The position numbers were made by a program, and so were the translations under genes. Positions 34,747 to 43,797 of a DNA stretch of 63,287 nucleotides are shown in pieces (within the stretch, counting starts at the first letter, position 1; the number at the start of each line of letters is the position of its first letter). The notes beneath the pieces are model-generated. The model saw nothing but the letters and a program-made list of their open reading frames with translations, was not told the origin of the DNA and made no database searches. Origin of the DNA: Chthoniobacter flavus (lineage in GTDB: Bacteria > Verrucomicrobiota > Verrucomicrobiia > Chthoniobacterales > Terrimicrobiaceae); NCBI GenBank assembly GCA_945883435.1, contig CAMCXK010000007.1, forward strand, positions 1-63,287, written 5' to 3'.

Positions 34747-35702
34747 GCGCGCCGGGACGCCATGGAGGGTCCTGCGAGGAGGTCGGCGGTGTAACGCGCC
34801 CAGTCAGGAAAATCCTCCGCAAGCGGCGCTTCAAATGACATGCGGCGTCCACTCAGGGGATGAATAAAGGACAGCCTCCACGCATGGAGAAGGTGGCGGA
34901 TTTCACGCCCCCGGCGGCCGTATTGCGGGTCTCCCGCCACAGGGGTGCCCAGATGCTTCAGATGAACGCGAATCTGGTGGGTGCGGCCGGTCTTGGGTTG
35001 GCATTCCACAAGGGCCCGCGAGGCATTTTGTCCCAGCACACGGTATCGTGTCAGGGCATCCCGACCGCGCTCGACCACGGCCATTTTTTGGCGATGGGTG
35101 GGATGTCGGCCAATCGAGGCCTCGATCGTTCCATGGGGCATCCGGGGAATTCCATCGGTAACGGCTAGGTAGGTTTTATCCACCTCGCGGCCGGCGAATT
35201 TCGTGGAGAGGTCCCGGTGGGCCAGTTCCGTTTTGGCCACCACGAGGCAGCCGGAGGTTTCCTTGTCCAAGCGGTGAACGATGCCCGGTCGATCCTCGCC
35301 GCCGACAACCGAGATTCCGCCGCAGTGGTGAAGCAATCCGTTGACCAATGTTCCCTCGCGGTTCCCGGCACCCGGGTGCACGACAAGGCCCGCTGGTTTG
35401 TCGATCACAAGCAGGACGTCGTCCTCGAAAAGGATTCGAAGGGGCATTTCCTCGGCTTCCAGTGGCACTGGTTGGGACTCGCGGGGAATCACAATGGTGA
35501 CCTGGTCACCTGTTTTCAGCGGCCAGGACGGCTTTGCCGGCGCCTGGTTGACCGTGACATGGCCGTGGCGAATGAAGTCCTGAATGCGAACCCGCGAGAA
35601 ATCCGGGCAGACCGCGGCGAGGAATTTGTCCAGCCTGTGTTCGTTGTTCGAGGAATCGATGGTCCACGATCGGAGAGGTTCGCAGGATGGTGGTGTTGTC
35701 AT
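34743..35702 (-). CDS. RluA/RluD-family 23S rRNA pseudouridine synthase
   Basis: A 319-residue enzyme with an N-terminal S4 RNA-binding domain (EHRLDKFLAAVCPDFSRVRI) and the RluA catalytic core: VIDKPAGLVVHPGAGN, then HRLDKETSGCLVVAKT carrying the catalytic Asp, and CQPKTGRTHQIRVHLKHLG. The S4 domain and motif order favour RluD (U1911/1915/1917 of 23S rRNA), though the target is inferred. Overlaps recF and the L,D-transpeptidase gene by 4 nt each. Confidence 0.92.
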   Translation of the reverse strand: MTTPPSCEPLRSWTIDSSNNEHRLDKFLAAVCPDFSRVRIQDFIRHGHVTVNQAPAKPSWPLKTGDQVTIVIPRESQPVPLEAEEMPLRILFEDDVLLVIDKPAGLVVHPGAGNREGTLVNGLLHHCGGISVVGGEDRPGIVHRLDKETSGCLVVAKTELAHRDLSTKFAGREVDKTYLAVTDGIPRMPHGTIEASIGRHPTHRQKMAVVERGRDALTRYRVLGQNASRALVECQPKTGRTHQIRVHLKHLGTPVAGDPQYGRRGREIRHLLHAWRLSFIHPLSGRRMSFEAPLAEDFPDWARYTADLLAGPSMASRRA

Positions 35703-36331
35703 TGGATGATACGGACCTCGGTGCCGACCGGCGCATTTTCAAAGAACCGCTGGGCTGCGCCGCGTGGAAGGCGGATACACCCGTGTGAGGCCGGGTAGCC
35801 CGGAAGATGGCCGGCATGCATTCCAACGGCTCCGTGCAGGCGCATGAAAAATGGCATCGCCGCCCCGCGAAAGATTGTTCCCGGTGGGCGTTTATGCCGG
35901 TGGGCGGAGACATTCGCCTGGACCACGTTGCCGTCGGAGTCCACAAAATCGCCATAGAGATTCGAGGCGTGGCTTTTGTTTTTCTGAATGATCCGAAATG
36001 TTCCTGCCGGCGTTGAAAAACCCTCCCTGCCGGTAGAGACGGGTGAGCGCCCGACCTCCTCGCCGCCTTTGAAGAAGCGGGCTGTTTGCCGTCCCAGGTC
36101 GATGGTGATCGAAGGGGTTCCGAGTATACCGTCTCCATTCCAAGTCCAATCTTCGGAGCGGGTGGATTTGATCGGAGTTGGGGAGTGTGAGGCGAATGTG
36201 ATCGTGTTCTCTCCGGTCAGGTAGGCTGTGGAGTAAACCCCGATGCGGGATTGGGCCGGCAAGTCTCCTGCAGCCCCTCCGGAGCACCCGCTGAGAAGTC
36301 CGGCCACAAAAGCTGTCAAAATCCAAAGCAT
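35699..36331 (-). CDS. L,D-transpeptidase lipoprotein (YkuD domain)
   Basis: The 210-residue product has a lipoprotein signal peptide (MLWILTAFVAGLLSGC, Cys in the lipobox) and a YkuD catalytic domain: STPAGTFRI, then MHAGHLPGYPASHGCIRLP with the catalytic His and Cys of the SHGC motif. L,D-transpeptidases form 3-3 peptidoglycan cross-links or attach proteins to peptidoglycan. The start at 36331 was chosen because GGAGAGG lies 7 nt upstream; longer in-frame starts exist but would put a basic tail before the lipobox. Confidence 0.9.
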   Translation of the reverse strand: MLWILTAFVAGLLSGCSGGAAGDLPAQSRIGVYSTAYLTGENTITFASHSPTPIKSTRSEDWTWNGDGILGTPSITIDLGRQTARFFKGGEEVGRSPVSTGREGFSTPAGTFRIIQKNKSHASNLYGDFVDSDGNVVQANVSAHRHKRPPGTIFRGAAMPFFMRLHGAVGMHAGHLPGYPASHGCIRLPRGAAQRFFENAPVGTEVRIIQ

Positions 36332-36447
36332 AAACCAGCCTCTCCGGGGTGGACCGGAATGGCCGGGGCGCGTTGGACAACGCATATCCGCTGGGAACCG
36401 CATCAAGGACATGGCGGGGCGTAAAGCTAAGGCGGCCTTCCGCCGTG

Positions 36448-37212
36448 TCAACGCGGGAGGATTCGCTTTGCCGCGCGTGTTTGCATATGCGCTAGATATT
36501 CCACATTTCCATCGCGCCCGGTAATCGGCGATTCCACTGCGCCGAGCCAACGGTGGCCGTCCGCAGAAACAAAATGCGCGATTTTTTCCACACACCGCTT
36601 GCGTGTTGCCGCATCGGTGACGACGCCCCCCGGCGGCAACTCCCCTCGCGGAGCCTCGAATTGGGGTTTGATCAAAAAAATCGCATCCGAACCGCCGGGG
36701 AGGGCGTCAAATACCGCGGGCAGGATTTTTGTGAGGGATATGAAACTCACGTCGCCCACAGCCATATCCGGAGCGGGAGAAAACCGCACCGTGCCAGTCT
36801 CCCGGGCATTCAGTCCTTCGTGCAGGATGACACGCGGGTCCTGTCTCAAACGCCAAGCCAGCAACCCGCGGCCCACATCGCAACTGTGAACGAATGCCGC
36901 ACCGTGCTGCAAAAGGCAATCCGTGAACCCTCCTGTCGAGGAGCCGATGTCCAGTGCCACGCGTCCACCGACATCCAATGAGAACTCGATGAGGGCTTTT
37001 TCCAATTTGAGTCCGCCGCGGCCGACATAACGATCGGGCAATTTGACATGAACGCGGTCGGTGGCGGTTAAAAGGCGCCCTGGCTTGGGAGGGGGCTCTC
37101 CCTCGATGACAACCCGCCCCGCCATGACAGCGAGTTTCGCGGATTCGAGATCCGCAAAATGACCTTCCGCAACCAGATGCTCGTCGAGGCGCCGACGCTT
37201 AAGGCGCTTCAC
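36448..37212 (-). CDS. tlyA: TlyA-family rRNA 2'-O-methyltransferase (hemolysin-like)
   Basis: A 254-residue protein with an N-terminal S4 domain (RRLDEHLVAEGHFADLESAK) and an FtsJ-like methyltransferase: DRYVGRGGLKLEKAL, the SAM motif ALDIGSSTGGFTDCLLQHGA and DMAVGDVSFISLTKILP. TlyA methylates 16S/23S rRNA and affects capreomycin sensitivity in mycobacteria. The gene overlaps the upstream secreted-protein gene by 14 nt and is 116 nt from the L,D-transpeptidase gene. Confidence 0.9.
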   Translation of the reverse strand: MKRLKRRRLDEHLVAEGHFADLESAKLAVMAGRVVIEGEPPPKPGRLLTATDRVHVKLPDRYVGRGGLKLEKALIEFSLDVGGRVALDIGSSTGGFTDCLLQHGAAFVHSCDVGRGLLAWRLRQDPRVILHEGLNARETGTVRFSPAPDMAVGDVSFISLTKILPAVFDALPGGSDAIFLIKPQFEAPRGELPPGGVVTDAATRKRCVEKIAHFVSADGHRWLGAVESPITGRDGNVEYLAHMQTRAAKRILPR

Positions 37213-37735
37213 CGCGCGAGGCTGCCGCCTGGTTCACCATGTCCACAAAAAGGGGCGCCGACAATTGCACCAAAGCCTCGGGGCCGGTCATCTTCACAAA
37301 AACATCCCCGGATTGCGCATCCTGCAGGATGGCTCCCTGCAGGGCATAGGCCTCCAAGGGAGTGGTTGGTCCTCCCGGCATACCGCTTTGAAATGTGCCT
37401 TGGGCTTGCACATAATACACCAACGTCCGCCCTTGGGAGGCTTCGGAGCGGGAGGTGCGCCCACCTGGAAACTGGCCGAACCACCGTTCCACATTCGCGT
37501 CCACAGACCCGCCTTGGCCCGGGCCGAAATGGAAAAAAGTGATCTCTGCTTTTTCGTTGTTCCCTCCGGGAACCTCCAACTGGGCTTTTCGCATGCCGCT
37601 TGAGGGAACAATCCACTTCCAACCGGCGGGGCGGGAGAATTCAAAGGCTCCAACGCGGAATTCCACCGGGTCGGCCGCGAAAACCTCCGTTGCCAGCAAT
37701 GCCAAAGTGAAAATCGAAAAAAAGAAACGAATCAT
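37199..37735 (-). CDS. Secreted hypothetical protein (178 aa)
   Basis: The protein begins with a signal peptide (MIRFFFSIFTLALLATEVFA) and continues with a soluble domain containing AGWKWIVPSSGMRKAQLEVP. No known catalytic motif is seen. The start overlaps the stop of the FecR-domain gene by 4 nt, so the two are translationally coupled exported proteins and may act together. I do not recognise the family. Confidence 0.65.
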   Translation of the reverse strand: MIRFFFSIFTLALLATEVFAADPVEFRVGAFEFSRPAGWKWIVPSSGMRKAQLEVPGGNNEKAEITFFHFGPGQGGSVDANVERWFGQFPGGRTSRSEASQGRTLVYYVQAQGTFQSGMPGGPTTPLEAYALQGAILQDAQSGDVFVKMTGPEALVQLSAPLFVDMVNQAAASRGEAP

Positions 37736-39162
37736 GGGTTGCTCGGGATCGGCGTCGGGGTTGGTGGAGGAGCGAAAGTGGGCGAGGGGGTCGGGGTCGG
37801 AACGTTGATCGGTGGAATCGAGTTGTCGCGAATCGGCGCATCAGGGCGGACTCCAACGCCGGTTCCTGAGCTTTGGGCTCCGGTTTGAACCGCGTTGTTG
37901 ATTGCGTTCGCGTCCACAGTGGGAACGGATTGAATGATCGAGTCTGCGATTTGAGAGGCCTGCTGGGGCTGGATTTGGGCCACACTGCGGGCGACATCGG
38001 TGGCCGAATCCGGAACCGCTTGGGACACGCTCGAGGCAATCTGGGGGGCGGCGGATGGAACAACTTGGGCGACCGAGGCGGCAATCTGCGGGGCGGAAGC
38101 CGGAACCGCCTGCGCCACACTGGCAGCGATGTTGGGAGCCAAAGCCGGGAACGCGGAGGTGACCGCTGCTGCAATTTGGGGCGCAAACCGGTCTGCCACA
38201 GAAGCGGCAGCAGCCGCGATTTGTGGGGCTGCGGACGGCAACAACTGCGACCCCTCGCCCGCGATGGCCGGGGAATCCTCGGGAGACTCCGAAACAAGGC
38301 TCTTGACCGCCTCGACCAAGGCGGCTTCGCCGTCATCGGCCGCGTCCTTCAGGCTCTCTCTTTGCTCCGGGGTCAATTTGGACTCGGGTGCCTGGGCACC
38401 GGACTGGCGGATGGCGCTTTGGAAAACGGATTGACCTCCAGCGCGCTGAGCTGAGACCGCTTGTGTGATGGCAGCTTGGGCTTGTGGGGAGAGTTGGGTG
38501 ACAAACGGAGCCTGCGCGCGCCCGCCTGAATCGCCTTGGGATGGTGACAAGGTGACCGAGGCGGCCGCGCCTGCTGAAACGGCCACCGTTTCTCCGCCGC
38601 TGGATGAATTGAAGCCCACTTGGCCGGTGGCGACGCTGACCGAGGAACTTTTAGGACTGCCGTCCGCGTTGCGGCGCGATGTGACTTTAAAATCCGTGCC
38701 GCGGATACCGGCGGTTCCGAGTGGAGTGGCGACCTGAAGCGAGGACCCGGTGTTCAGTTTTTTCACCCCTGTCACCAAGTCACCGAACTCCAAAAAAGCG
38801 CTGGTCTGGGAGCGCGAGGGTTCTGTTTTTGCCGCGGCGAGTTGTTCCGTGTTTTGATCCCAAGGGGCTTGGAGAAATTCTTGGATCACGAATTTGGAAT
38901 CCGCTTCCACCTGCATGACAGTGCCGTTCTCGAACGCCAGAGATGCTGTGGATCCATTGGAGGTCTCGATGCAGTAGGACTGGCTGAGAACAAGCCCCTG
39001 GGAGGGAGGGACGGATTTTTGGTCCACTACATTCGTAATACGAACTTTCCCTGTGAAGCCGGTCAGCACGATCTTGCCTTGAGGCAGGCCGGACTGGGAG
39101 CGGGCCGGTTGGACGATCAGAAAAACAGTGAATACGGCGAGAGCAAAAGGGTGGGGCTTCAT
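37732..39162 (-). CDS. Exported FecR-domain protein with eight 15-residue repeats
   Basis: The 476-residue protein has a signal peptide (ALAVFTVFLIVQPARS), a FecR-like beta domain (about 30-205; CIETSNGSTASLAFENG, and TPLGTAGIRGTDFKV, which is the FecR core), an Ala/Gln-rich linker, and from residue 312 to 431 eight consecutive 15-residue repeats with consensus APQIAASVAQAVPxx. It ends in a Pro/Thr-rich tail (VPTPTPSPTFAPPPTPTPIP). FecR domains occur in extracytoplasmic proteins that bind surface polymers or signal via anti-sigma roles; here no anti-sigma part is visible. The ATG at 39162 was preferred over one 27 nt upstream. Confidence 0.85.
   Translation of the reverse strand: MKPHPFALAVFTVFLIVQPARSQSGLPQGKIVLTGFTGKVRITNVVDQKSVPPSQGLVLSQSYCIETSNGSTASLAFENGTVMQVEADSKFVIQEFLQAPWDQNTEQLAAAKTEPSRSQTSAFLEFGDLVTGVKKLNTGSSLQVATPLGTAGIRGTDFKVTSRRNADGSPKSSSVSVATGQVGFNSSSGGETVAVSAGAAASVTLSPSQGDSGGRAQAPFVTQLSPQAQAAITQAVSAQRAGGQSVFQSAIRQSGAQAPESKLTPEQRESLKDAADDGEAALVEAVKSLVSESPEDSPAIAGEGSQLLPSAAPQIAAAAASVADRFAPQIAAAVTSAFPALAPNIAASVAQAVPASAPQIAASVAQVVPSAAPQIASSVSQAVPDSATDVARSVAQIQPQQASQIADSIIQSVPTVDANAINNAVQTGAQSSGTGVGVRPDAPIRDNSIPPINVPTPTPSPTFAPPPTPTPIPSNP
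37870..38229 (-). repeat. Eight tandem 45-nt coding repeats (15-residue units)
   Basis: The encoded units start at residues 312, 327, 342, 357, 372, 387, 402 and 417 of the FecR-domain protein. The most similar are APNIAASVAQAVPAS, APQIAASVAQVVPSA and APQIASSVSQAVPDS; outer units have diverged, which suggests central amplification and an older edge. Units are exact in length and in phase, with no insertions. Confidence 0.8.
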
Positions 39163-39370
39163 AAGGGGTAACAATTTCTCCCGTCTCATCGCGAGTCAAC
39201 CTCGGGAATGCAAGATTTTTCGTCCGGTCTGCAATAGAAACGACCCCTCCGCGCCCGTGGATGCCGGGGGGTTCACCCGATCAGGATTTTGCCGAATGGG
39301 ATTGTCATTCGCCGAGTCTGTGACAGATTCCCCGCGGCATCATGCCACGAAAGGAGGGGAAATTATTATT

Positions 39371-39490
39371 ATGAAATTCGCATCAATCGCAGCCGTGGCC
39401 GCTTTGGCCATCGCCGCTCTGGGTCTCGGTGCTTGCGCCAGCAAGCCGAAACCCGCGCCGGCGCCCAGCACGATCGGAACTTCCAAGTAA
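39371..39490 (+). CDS. 39-aa small lipoprotein
   Basis: The ORF encodes a lipoprotein signal peptide ending LGLGAC with the lipobox Cys at about residue 22, followed by a 17-residue Lys/Pro/Ala-rich tail ([17 protein letters not shown]). A strong AAAGGAGGGG ribosome-binding site precedes the ATG by about 10 nt, and a good terminator follows, so it is probably a highly expressed monocistronic gene. It resembles entericidin-like or Lpp-like small lipoproteins only in size and design. Function unknown. Confidence 0.75.
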   Translation: MKFASIAAVAALAIAALGLGACASKPKPAPAPSTIGTSK

Positions 39491-39501
39491 GCCCGATCTC
39501 G

Positions 39502-39541
39502 AAGGCCGGGTGGAACACGCGTCCGCCCGGCCTTTCTATTT
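39502..39541 (+). terminator. Rho-independent terminator of the small lipoprotein gene
   Basis: The arm AAGGCCGGGTGGA pairs with TCCGCCCGGCCTT (one G-T wobble) around a short loop and is followed by TCTATTTT. It begins 12 nt after the lipoprotein stop and ends 18 nt before the purE start, isolating the two transcription units. Confidence 0.8.
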
Positions 39542-39558
39542 TCCTCAAGTTTGAATTT

Positions 39559-40059
39559 ATGCATATCGATCAATCATCCGAATTTCTCGCGGGCGTCGTG
39601 ATGGGAAGCCGTTCCGATTGGGCCACCATGAAAGAAACCGCTCTTTTGCTGGAAGCCCTCGGGGTGCCGCACGAGGCGCGTGTCGTCTCTGCGCACCGCA
39701 CGCCCGATTTGCTGGCGGAATACGCCAAATCCGCCGAGGCCCGCGGCCTGAGGGTCATTATTGCCGGCGCTGGAGGCGCCGCCCATCTTCCGGGGATGCT
39801 GGCCGCCCATACCCATGTGCCTGTGTTGGGAGTGCCGGTGGAGAGTCGGGCGCTGCACGGACAGGATTCGCTTTTGTCGATCGTTCAAATGCCAGCCGGC
39901 ATTCCGGTGGCGACCTTTGCCATCGGGGTTCCCGGAGCCAAGAACGCCGCGTTGTTTGCCGCGGCCCTCCTGGCACCGCACCATCCCGAAATTCACAAGC
40001 GCCTTCTTGATTTCCGCAAACGGCAGACCGCCGATGTGTTGAATTCCGAGTTGGAGTGA
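39559..40059 (+). CDS. purE: N5-carboxyaminoimidazole ribonucleotide mutase (PurE)
   Basis: A 166-residue purine-biosynthesis enzyme that moves the carboxyl group of N5-CAIR to C4. Conserved segments are [29 protein letters not shown] and [16 protein letters not shown], then [20 protein letters not shown]. This is the class I type that works with PurK, which is not in the window. The stop overlaps the GTG start of the tsaC-like gene. Confidence 0.93.
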   Translation: MHIDQSSEFLAGVVMGSRSDWATMKETALLLEALGVPHEARVVSAHRTPDLLAEYAKSAEARGLRVIIAGAGGAAHLPGMLAAHTHVPVLGVPVESRALHGQDSLLSIVQMPAGIPVATFAIGVPGAKNAALFAAALLAPHHPEIHKRLLDFRKRQTADVLNSELE

Positions 40060-40988
40060 AAACACGGTTGCTTCATCCCCCGGTTGGCATTGGCGAGGTG
40101 GTGGACGTTCTTCGCGCGGGCGGTCTCGCCGGCCTGCCCACGGAAACGGTCTATGGGCTCGCGGCAAACGCTCTTGACCCTGTCGCCGTCGCCTCGATCT
40201 TTTCCGCGAAGGAACGTCCGCTCAGCGATCCCTTGATCGTTCATCTGCCGGGTATCGGTTGGTTGGAGCGCCTGGCCCGCGCGGTTCCTCTGGCGCTTGT
40301 TCTTGCACGGCGTTTTTGGCCGGGTCCCTTGACGGTCGTCGTTCCGCGATCGGGTTTGGTGCCCGATCTTCTGACCGCCGGCCAGGAATCGGTTGCGCTC
40401 CGAATGAGTTCGCATCCGCTTTTCCAATCCGTGATCGAAAGGTTGGACCTGCCGCTGGCGGCTCCCAGTGCGAACCGTTTCGGGCGCATCAGTCCCACGT
40501 CCGCGGCTCATGTGCTCGACGAATTGGACGGACGGATCCACGCGGTGCTCGATGGCGGTCCGTGCCTGCACGGTATTGAATCAACGATTGTCGAAATCGA
40601 GGGAGGGCGCTTGAGGATCCTTCGTCATGGTCCCGTGACTGCGGAGCAACTCGCCGGAACAGCCCCTATTGACCCGGCAAGCTCGGCCACATTGGCACCT
40701 GGAGGATTGAAAAGCCACTACGCTCCCCGGACGCGTTTGATCATCGAAGCCAATCCCAAGCCCCACCCGCCGCGGAGGGGTCTTCTGGCCTGGAGCCGCG
40801 ATCCAGGCGGATTTGCGGCGGTCGAGATCCTGAGTCCCGGTGGTGATGTGCGCGAGGCGGCCGCAAATCTCTATGGTGCCATGCGCCGGTTGGATGCCGC
40901 CGGACTCGACCTGATCGTTGCAGAGCCTGTTCCCGAGTCTGGAATTGGAAAAGCCGTCATGGAACGGCTTCGCAAGGCGGCCGCATGA
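40056..40988 (+). CDS. L-threonylcarbamoyladenylate synthase (Sua5/YwlC type)
   Basis: A 310-residue enzyme that makes threonylcarbamoyl-AMP for the t6A37 tRNA modification. The YrdC domain shows [43 protein letters not shown] and [15 protein letters not shown]-terminal Sua5 domain follows [15 protein letters not shown]. It starts at a GTG overlapping the purE stop and ends overlapping murJ by 4 nt, so purE-sua5-murJ form one coupled operon. Confidence 0.93.
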   Translation: MKTRLLHPPVGIGEVVDVLRAGGLAGLPTETVYGLAANALDPVAVASIFSAKERPLSDPLIVHLPGIGWLERLARAVPLALVLARRFWPGPLTVVVPRSGLVPDLLTAGQESVALRMSSHPLFQSVIERLDLPLAAPSANRFGRISPTSAAHVLDELDGRIHAVLDGGPCLHGIESTIVEIEGGRLRILRHGPVTAEQLAGTAPIDPASSATLAPGGLKSHYAPRTRLIIEANPKPHPPRRGLLAWSRDPGGFAAVEILSPGGDVREAAANLYGAMRRLDAAGLDLIVAEPVPESGIGKAVMERLRKAAA

Positions 40989-42577
40989 GCGCGGACGGAA
41001 AAAAACTGAACACGCGGGCCAGCGGGGTGATTGCCGCGGCCGTGATGCTCAGCCGGGTGTTGGGCCTGGTGCGCGAGGTGCTGTTCAACTCGCTGTTCGG
41101 AACCGCTGCGATGGGGCTTTTTCTGATCGCGTTCCGACTGCCGAATTTGCTCCGCGACCTTTTTGCCGAAGGCGCCCTGTCCACGGCCTTCATCACGGTC
41201 TTTTCCCAAAAACTGGAAACTGCCGGCCGGGAGTCCGCTTGGAAGCTTGCCGCCAAAATGCTGACGCTGGCCACCGTCTTTATGAGCGTGGTCAGCCTCC
41301 TGGGCGTTCTCTTCGCCGAGCCGCTGGTGCATTTGCTGGCACCTGGATTCGCCGGGGCCGATGCGGCGCTCACAGTGCTGCTCGCCCGCATCATGTATCC
41401 GTTCATCCTGCTGGTCTCGCTGGCCGCCTTGGTGATGGGGATTTTGAACGCCTGCCAAGTTTTTACCGCCCCCGCTTTGGCATCGAGTTTTTTCAATATC
41501 GGATCGATTGCGGGCGGGACTCTGCTGGGGTGGATGATCGACCCGGGATTCGGACGGGGCGCGCTTGTCGGGTTGGCGGTTGGAACGCTTTTGGGAGGCG
41601 CTTTGCAACTTGCCATTCAATGGCCCAGTCTTTCGAGGGCCGGCTTTCGTTTGCGTGCGGACTGGGCATGGCGGGACGAGGGCATTCGCCGGATTCTGGT
41701 GCTCATGGTGCCCTCGGTGATTGCCGCCAGTGCCGTTCAAGTGAATGTGCTGGTGAATTCCCGCTTTGCCTCGTTCGCGGGAGCGGAGGCGGTGACTTGG
41801 TTGAACAGTGCGTTCCGATTGATGCAACTTCCGATCGGGGTTTTCGGAGTGGCAGTTGCCACCATCACTTTGCCGGTGGTTTCGCGCATTGCGGCCAGCG
41901 CGGATGCGGATCAGTTCGGTCCCACCCTGGCCAAGGCCATGCGCCTGGCTGTTTTTCTCACACTGCCATCGGCGGTGGGGCTGTGGTTTTTGGCAGCTCC
42001 GGTCATCGGGTTGATCTATGAGCACGGAAACTTCCGTCCCCAAGACACGCTGGAGACTGCGGCGGCCCTTCAATTCTATGCGCTTGGTCTGGTGGCCTAT
42101 TCCTGCATCAAGGTTCTGTCACCCGCATTTTATGCCGTGAACCGGAAATGGACACCGATGCTCGTCAGTTTTGCCGCTGTCGGGCTCAATGTCGGGCTCA
42201 ATGTTTTGTTCATGTTCCGCCTAGGGCTCGGACACAGCGGCCTGGCCCTTTCCACGGCGATTTGTGCCACGTTCAACTTTGCGGCCCTTTATCTTCTCAT
42301 GCGTCCCGTGGCGAGGCGGCTCGAAACTCGCCCTTTCCTGGGAACGTTGCTGCGCTGCCTCCTTGCCGCAACAGGCCTTGCCCTGGTATGCCGGTTCCTC
42401 CCTGAAGGTGTCGCGTCCGTTTGTCCGTGGGAAGGATTTTGGCTCCAGGGGGTGGTTCTCGGAGTAACGATTCCCGCCGCGGGTGCGGTTTATTTCGCGC
42501 TCTGCGGATTGTTGCGGGTGCAGGAGGTGTCGGGCGTTGTCGACTTTCTGAAAAAGCGCCTCCGCCGTCTCCGATAA
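40985..42577 (+). CDS. murJ: Lipid II flippase MurJ
   Basis: A 530-residue membrane protein with fourteen predicted helices of the MVF/MOP superfamily. It flips lipid II across the inner membrane for peptidoglycan synthesis. Typical features are AVMLSRVLGLVREVLFNSLFG at the start, the charged FRLPNLLRDLFAEGALSTAF segment and LNSAFRLMQLPIGVFGVAVAT in helix 7-8. The start overlaps the preceding stop by 4 nt. Confidence 0.95.
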   Translation: MSADGKKLNTRASGVIAAAVMLSRVLGLVREVLFNSLFGTAAMGLFLIAFRLPNLLRDLFAEGALSTAFITVFSQKLETAGRESAWKLAAKMLTLATVFMSVVSLLGVLFAEPLVHLLAPGFAGADAALTVLLARIMYPFILLVSLAALVMGILNACQVFTAPALASSFFNIGSIAGGTLLGWMIDPGFGRGALVGLAVGTLLGGALQLAIQWPSLSRAGFRLRADWAWRDEGIRRILVLMVPSVIAASAVQVNVLVNSRFASFAGAEAVTWLNSAFRLMQLPIGVFGVAVATITLPVVSRIAASADADQFGPTLAKAMRLAVFLTLPSAVGLWFLAAPVIGLIYEHGNFRPQDTLETAAALQFYALGLVAYSCIKVLSPAFYAVNRKWTPMLVSFAAVGLNVGLNVLFMFRLGLGHSGLALSTAICATFNFAALYLLMRPVARRLETRPFLGTLLRCLLAATGLALVCRFLPEGVASVCPWEGFWLQGVVLGVTIPAAGAVYFALCGLLRVQEVSGVVDFLKKRLRRLR

Positions 42578-42586
42578 AGACGTGCC

Positions 42587-43111
42587 TCAGCCAATCGCAG
42601 ATTCGGCCAAGGGTCGGATTTCCTCCGCGGCGATGACCTTTTCGATATCAAGAAGGCTTTTCACCTGGCCTTTGATCTTGGCCATGCCCAAGAGGTATTC
42701 CACTTCGACGGCACCGCCGAAATCGGGGGCGGGTTCGATGTCTTCGGCAGCAACATTGGCCACCTCCTCGACCGCATCGACGATGAGTCCCACGTGCTTG
42801 GTGTCTCCGCCGGGAACCGACAACTGGACCACCACGATGCAATTCGTCTCGCGGATTTCGATCGCGGGCAATCCGAGTTTTGTGCGGAGATCAATGACGG
42901 GAATCACCTTGCCACGGAGATTGATGACGCCCTTCACGTAAGGTGGCATTTGAGGGACCATCGTGATGTGAAGCATCGTGATGATCTCGCGGACTTTCAG
43001 CACCGGGATTCCATAGGCTTCATCAGCCAATGAAAATGTCAGGTATTTCCCGCTGAACCGTGAGGCTGCGGGGTGGGAATCCACGGATTGGGCGGCGGCT
43101 TGCATGGACAT
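42587..43111 (-). CDS. cheW: CheW-type chemotaxis coupling protein
   Basis: A 174-residue protein with one CheW domain: KYLTFSLADEAYGIPVLKVRE, then MPPYVKGVINLRGKVIPVIDLR and VEYLLGMAKIKGQVKSLLDI. CheW links chemoreceptors to the CheA kinase. The ATG at 43111 precedes a short polar leader; a second ATG two codons later is possible. It converges on murJ and is divergent from cheD; no CheA, CheY or receptor lies in the window. Confidence 0.92.
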   Translation of the reverse strand: MSMQAAAQSVDSHPAASRFSGKYLTFSLADEAYGIPVLKVREIITMLHITMVPQMPPYVKGVINLRGKVIPVIDLRTKLGLPAIEIRETNCIVVVQLSVPGGDTKHVGLIVDAVEEVANVAAEDIEPAPDFGGAVEVEYLLGMAKIKGQVKSLLDIEKVIAAEEIRPLAESAIG

Positions 43112-43284
43112 GAAGTAATCCGAAGTTCCCTGCTCGCGGAAGGATTTTTTGAGAATCGCCCCCCAACAGGGATGGCGGGCTCGAGCCTGCTGGTTGGTGT
43201 GGGATTTCCGGGCCTTGGATTCTGGACCCACAATGTGAAAATCCCCTTTCGAAAAGTGCTCGAACGGGTAGGTTGTCGCCGACC

Positions 43285-43797
43285 ATGACAGCGTCCCCGG
43301 GAGCATTCAGTGATTCCACGCGCACGATCATCGTCGGTGTTGCCGATTACAAGATCAGCACCGACCCGATGACGGCGATTTCCACCTTTGCGTTGGGCTC
43401 CTGCCTCGGCGTGACTTTTTACGATGAGCGCCGCCAGATCGGTGGATTGCTCCACGCGATGCTCCCCACCGCCAATCTTCACGAGGGGCGAAAAATCCGG
43501 GAGGCCATGTTCCTGGACACTGGTATTCCCAAAATCCTTACCGCCATGGTGCGCGCGGGGGCGAAAAAATCCGACTTGCGCTGCAAAGTCTTCGGCGGCG
43601 CACAACTCATGTCGACGGACAGTTTTTTCCGCATCGGTTCCAAGAACATCGACATGTTTTACCGGTTGAGCCAAGAACTGGACCTCGACGTCGTGGCTTG
43701 GGAGGTGAGTGGGCGCGTCAACCGCACCATCCGGCTCGACAACCAGTCCGGGGATGTTGTTGTGAAAGTTCCCTCGAAGCCTGAATTCATCCGCTGA
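43285..43797 (+). CDS. cheD: Chemoreceptor glutamine deamidase CheD
   Basis: A 170-residue enzyme that deamidates Gln residues in chemoreceptors. It carries the catalytic Cys in TFALGSCLGVTFYD and the His in GGLLHAMLPTAN, with KVFGGAQLM further on. The ATG at 43285 was used; an upstream in-frame TTG adds four residues. Its stop overlaps the HDOD start (TGATG). Its presence with cheW points to a chemosensory system elsewhere in the genome. Confidence 0.92.
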   Translation: MTASPGAFSDSTRTIIVGVADYKISTDPMTAISTFALGSCLGVTFYDERRQIGGLLHAMLPTANLHEGRKIREAMFLDTGIPKILTAMVRAGAKKSDLRCKVFGGAQLMSTDSFFRIGSKNIDMFYRLSQELDLDVVAWEVSGRVNRTIRLDNQSGDVVVKVPSKPEFIR

